64,000 nt of DNA from NCBI GenBank assembly GCA_958450365.1, contig CAUEEP010000938.1:744001-808000 (forward strand), given 5' to 3'. Of this stretch, positions 60,215 to 64,000 are shown one piece after another; position 1 is the stretch's first letter; the number at the start of each line of letters is the position of its first letter. The translations under genes and the position numbers were made by a program. The stretch is from Mesorhabditis belari (taxonomy: Eukaryota > Nematoda > Chromadorea > Rhabditida > Rhabditidae). Under the pieces are notes generated by a model, which saw only the letters and a program-made list of their open reading frames with translations, was not told the origin of the DNA and did no database searches.

Positions 60215-62145
60215 TCAACGATTTTCATTCTGAAATTGCTCAATCGGCACACATGTTGGTCGTCGGCAAATGCCGTTCAATTTCAGCAACAATTTGATGT
60301 TACACTCGAAGAAGACGGCCGCCTAGAAAATGAAATTTAAATGCAAAAAATGGTTTTCAATCTTTTGACAATCTTTTAACATCGTATTTTCAGATTCCAG
60401 CTGTTTTCCTACACGAAAGAGTTTTCTAAAACGTGTCAACTTTTCGGAAAACTAACGTCAGCTTTTCCAAACGTTTTTTTTTTAAAAATAATACCGCCAT
60501 CAACAAGATTTCTCTTTAAACTATTAAAGATTAATTTTCTCTCTGAAAAATGAGTTTTGGAAAATTCTTAAAAGTAATTGTTTTTATCGATTTTCAAAGG
60601 CGCAAATGGCGAGGAGCACCAGCTCCGATGTCGAAGTCAATTTGAACACTTTTTTTTAAACCCATTTTGATGCTAAAGTAAAAAAAAAGATAGAGCTTAT
60701 TTGATTAAATAATTCTTTAAAATTTGAAAACGATCTGTTCAGCGATTTTCTTTAAAACTTTAATTGAAGATTTTTACACAAAAATTGGTTTTTCTCGAGT
60801 TGAGGCAAGGTTTTAGCTTTTTCTCAAAAGTCATTTTTTAAAGAAATGATCGACTTTTTTGAATAGTTTAAAACGCAATAGATTTGTTAAAGAAATTTTG
60901 TGTAATTTGGTGATTTAGGAATTTGTAATTTGAATTTGATAGCCTTTTCCATGGAAAGTAAAAAAAAAAAAAACTTGTAAAGACTTCAGCACTAACCCAA
61001 TACTTTTAAAGTCATAAATACGGAAATACAAAGATATTTAGATATTTGATCATTTACCTTATCAATATCCAAACTGAAAGCATGAACGGGCAAATACGCC
61101 TCAAGATCGTCTCCATAATGAACATGTGGGAGGATTGATGGGAAAAGCGAACAACCAAATTCATCCAATATTGGAACCTGAAGAGCTAGATAAATTGATA
61201 AATAGATTGGTAAATAGATTGATATATAGATTGATAAATAGATTGATAAATAGATTGGTAAATAGATTGGTAAATAGCTTGATCAATAGCTTGATCAATA
61301 GATTGATCAATAGATTGATCAATAGATTGATCAATAGATTGATCAATAGATTGATCAATAGATTGATCAATAGATTGATCAATAGATTGATCAATAGATT
61401 GATCAATAGATTGATCAATAGATTGGTAAATAGATTGATAAATAGATTGATCAATAGATTGATCAATAGCTTGATCAATAGATTGATCAATAGATTGATC
61501 AATAGCTTGATCAATAGATTGATCAATAGATTGATCAATAGCTTGATCAATAGCTTGATCAATAGATTGATCAATAGATTGATCAATAGATTGATCAATA
61601 GATTGATCAATAGATCCATAAATAAATAGAACTTTGTGATAAATCGACTAAAAGTTATCTCAAAAGCTTTCCCTCACCCTATATGCAGCTTTTCGATTCT
61701 CAGCCACTGTGCAATTGTTGACGATCATACAATACATTGATGATGCCAATTGTCCATACGAGCATGTCCATTCATGATAAAGGGGATCACCGATACGCAC
61801 TTCTCTAAAAGATTAAATTATTTGAAAGATTGATAGGCATTCAGAGTTCAAACAAATCCTCACCCTTGTGCTATTGGTCCATTTTTCTTATTTAAGTGAA
61901 CAGTGTACCGACAATCGGGATCGGGAAATCGGCCAACCGGCAAATCGATGATCTCTTCTGGCTTGAAAATGTGATCCGAATGGAGTTCTGGCTCAGACTG
62001 AAATCAAATTTTGTTTACTTTTAAGATGTACAATACTCTAACAAATACTCTAACAATTTCTCACCTCTCTTGGCACGACTCTTCCTTGAACATCAAGTAA
62101 AAAGAGGCTAAATATCAATGAGTCGAATATTCGTAGATTTGGCAT
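60215..62145 (-). CDS. ZP-C-only cuticlin-like secreted protein
   Basis: Just under 200 residues in five exons: 62145-62065, about 61998-61864, 61806-61678, about 61171-61060 and about 60324-60215. A signal peptide-like start MPNLRIFDSLIFSLFLL is followed by the C-terminal half of a zona pellucida domain: FPDPDCRYTVH, then RIGDPLYHEWTC, MYCMIVNNCTV, PILDEFGCSLFPSILPH, HAFSLDI, FFECNIKLLLKLNGICRRPTC. The cysteine order fits nematode cuticlin ZP-C modules. The ZP-N half (about 110 residues) and the usual C-terminal membrane anchor with furin site are absent; the gene ends soon after CVPIEQ. Nematode ZP proteins build cuticle or apical matrix, so a matrix part is likely. Start and all junctions keep frame. 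Confidence 0.82.
61191..61619. repeat. 12-base satellite ATTGATCAATAG in a ZP-gene intron
   Basis: About 36 units, mostly ATTGATCAATAG with ATTGATAAATAG and CTTGATCAATAG variants. Each unit contains the palindrome TTGATCAA. The long frames on both strands arise because the unit is four codons long. Confidence 0.97.
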
Positions 62146-62369
62146 GGAGTGTAGGTGAATTTTCTGTAAATATCTTGATAATCTTTTGATAATCTCTTGA
62201 TAATATCCTGCTAATCACCTGCTTTTGTGAATGGAAATCGATAAGGATAAATAGGGAAAAGAGATAAAAAGAAAGAAAAGAAACAAGTGGATAAATGGGT
62301 CATTTATAGAGGAAATGATCAGTGAAAATTTCGATTTCAGATTTCATCGAATATTAAACGAAAATCGGA

Positions 62370-62700
62370 AAGCAATTAGCTTCAGAAAGCTTCAGAAAGC
62401 TTCAGGAAAGCTTCAGAAAGCTTCAGGAAAGCTTCAGAAAGCTTCAGAAAGCTTCTGAAAGCTTCAGAGAGCTTCAGAAAGCTTCAGAAAGCTTCAGAAA
62501 GCTTCAGGAAAGCTTCTGAAAGCTTCAGAGAGCTTCAGAAAGCCCAGAAAGCTCAGAAAGCTCCAGGAAGCCTCAGAAAGCTCTCAGAAGCTCTGAAAGC
62601 TTCAGAGAGCTTCAGAAAGCTTCAGAAAGCTTCAGAAAGCTTCAGGAAAGCTTCAGAAAGCTTCAGAAAGCTTCTGAAAGCTTCAGAGAGCTTCGGAAAG
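62370..62700. repeat. 10-base minisatellite AGCTTCAGAA
   Basis: About 32 units of AGCTTCAGAA with AGCTTCAGGAA and AGCTTCTGAA variants. A higher-order pattern is visible, with similar blocks at about 62440-62530 and 62596-62690. Confidence 0.95.
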
Positions 62701-62849
62701 CGTACTTAATATGCTTAGAAAGAAAAATTCCATTTTAACCCTCTCAGCACTGATTGTAAGCCGATTTTTGTGCTATTTCTTTAAAGATATTTTACTTGTC
62801 GATACAGAATAGAAAATCGATTACGGTCTACCGTAATCGATTTTCATTG

Positions 62850-63010
62850 ATTTACGAAGAATTTCATTGATTTTTTAAAGTCTAACTTGTAGACTTTAGA
62901 ATATTCAAGGATACGAAAAAAATAATAGAAAACAATCTGTGTTTTGTATTTGTGCTGAATATTCTAAAGTTTACAAGTTAGACTTTAAAAAAATCAATGA
63001 AATTCTTCCG
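62850..63010. mobile_element. Inverted repeat with 50-base arms
   Basis: Arms GAAGAATTTCATTGATTTTT through TAAAGTCTAACTTG and on to GAATATTC, and the complement at 62957-63009, with a loop of about 50 bases. A smaller hairpin (CGATTACGGT/ACCGTAATCG) lies just before it at 62818-62843. Probably a foldback element. Confidence 0.8.
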
Positions 63011-63511
63011 TTCTAATCAAAACTACAAATGAAAACTTTTAATTGGATAGGTGACAATGAAATTGAAATGGGAATGGTTGATGTCAATTTCCCCAAAAAG
63101 ACGAAACAAGCATCAACAGAGAGACTCAAGAAATCTTAAAGAGATGTTAGCAATCTTAAAGAGATGAAAAAAGGGAAAAGAAAGAACAAATGTCACCACA
63201 CAATGTCAAGCATCTCTTTTCACCCACTTTTTTTTTTGCCCTACAAATATCACTTGAATTTTATATTTCTTTTAGCGCATGAAGATTAGCATAGTGAACT
63301 AGATTTGCTTGGCGATAAAGGCATTCTATTCTATTCTTGATTCAAAGGATTCTAAAGGATTCAACCAAGCTACCGTAATGCCATGCGGTAACAAATTAGA
63401 AGCTACATTACAGAAGCTTGACCAAATTACGGTAACAGTTTTAACCAATTTACCGTAATCTCTACAATAGAACAATCCCAATTGTAGATGATAAGTGAAG
63501 TGAAAAGAAAA

Positions 63512-63615
63512 CCCAATCTAACAAATGCCAAGATGTTCAGTCCGGCTTTTTAGGGCCGAAGAAGAAGCCGATCTAACAAGTGCCAACATCCATCTTGGCA
63601 TTTGTTAGATTGGTT
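63512..63615. mobile_element. Short inverted-repeat element
   Basis: CCAATCTAACAAATGCCAAG and its exact complement about 60 bases apart. A partial third copy (GATCTAACAAGTGCCAA) lies inside. No reading frame. Confidence 0.8.
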
Positions 63616-64000
63616 GATGTTGAGAAGTTAGGGTTATCCTATAAGAAAATGCTGTAAAAAAAAAAGCCAACAAAAAGCCAAAAAACCGGTAAGATAAAAC
63701 AAGTCTATATAGTGCTATAATAGAAAAAGTCTACAAGAAAACCGCGAAATTACAATTACAAATTACGAAAAGCTATCCAAGATTAACTTGTTGGAACTCC
63801 TTGAGATGGATTTACGGATTCACAAAAAAAAAGCCCACCAAAGAAAGATAGAGGCGTAACCTTGAACAGGATTTATTTCAGTGAACACCCCCCTCATTTT
63901 GGAGTGAGTGGAGTGCTCACGATGCTCTTAAAACTGAGGAAAGGAAATGGCTGTAAAATGGTGAAATGGTCATATAAGTACGATAGAGAATCCCGGAAAA

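Larger units (their letters stand above)
62146..64000. other. Gene-free flank upstream of the ZP gene
   Basis: Promoter DNA of the ZP gene is expected in the first part. The rest holds a minisatellite and two inverted repeats, listed separately. No exon chain was found up to the window end. Confidence 0.5.

Noticed and set aside
61126..61629. Long open frames on both strands (167 and 152 codons)
   Set aside because: They are translations of a 12-base satellite; the unit length keeps any frame open.
1..64000. CRISPR arrays, rRNA genes, or telomeric TTAGGC arrays
   Set aside because: None seen; the tandem repeats here have no spacers and are ordinary minisatellites.

Overview
The window looks like nuclear DNA of a nematode, most probably a free-living rhabditid-type worm. 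The genes carry many very short GT..AG introns, mostly 35-60 bases, ending in TTTTAG or TTTCAG. Several start codons sit directly behind such an acceptor with no exon upstream, as expected for spliced-leader trans-splicing. Same-strand genes follow one another at operon-like distances. The families seen (ZNFX-1-type helicase, ZP-domain cuticlin-like protein, SLC17-like MFS transporter, Cys-loop-family channel) fit a nematode. Species cannot be fixed from this sequence alone.

Layout. 1-4463: no gene, a few repeats and a tRNA-like element. 4464-10403 (-): a 14-exon SLC17/MFS transporter with two mariner-like elements in its introns. 11.2-13.1 kb: small inverted-repeat elements and a short Pro/Ala-rich reading frame. 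13603-22317 (+): MORC ATPase, casein kinase I alpha and TFIIS, closely spaced and probably one operon. 22819-23686 (-): part of a cysteine-containing, probably secreted protein. 23.7-29.5 kb: gene-poor, with a SINE flanked by a perfect 15-base target duplication and a long inverted repeat. 29561-47710 (+): five genes in a row: an unrecognised acidic-Trp protein (gene X), an unrecognised helical protein (gene Y), a ZNFX1-type RNA helicase, coatomer zeta and ORC2. These look like a second operon. 48075-52478 (+): a ligand-gated ion channel subunit that has lost both Cys-loop cysteines. 53164-55829 (-): a small secreted Asn-rich protein. 60215-62145 (-): a ZP-C-only secreted protein. Gene-free stretches between and after these hold minisatellites and palindromes.

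How the genes may work together. In C. elegans, MORC-1 acts in nuclear small-RNA silencing and ZNFX-1 acts in germ-granule small-RNA inheritance. Here both kinds of gene lie within about 20 kb, on the same strand, each in an apparent operon with housekeeping genes (CK1 alpha and TFIIS; coatomer zeta and ORC2). Genes X and Y, just upstream of the helicase, are not recognised. Gene X carries two duplicated acidic-GW segments and the helicase carries one similar segment, so a shared silencing role is a testable idea, not a result.

All gene models were assembled by hand from reading frame, splice signals and family similarity. A few junctions stay unresolved and are flagged: the MORC CW finger, the helicase near 37010, the channel M2-M3 loop and the 5' part of gene X.
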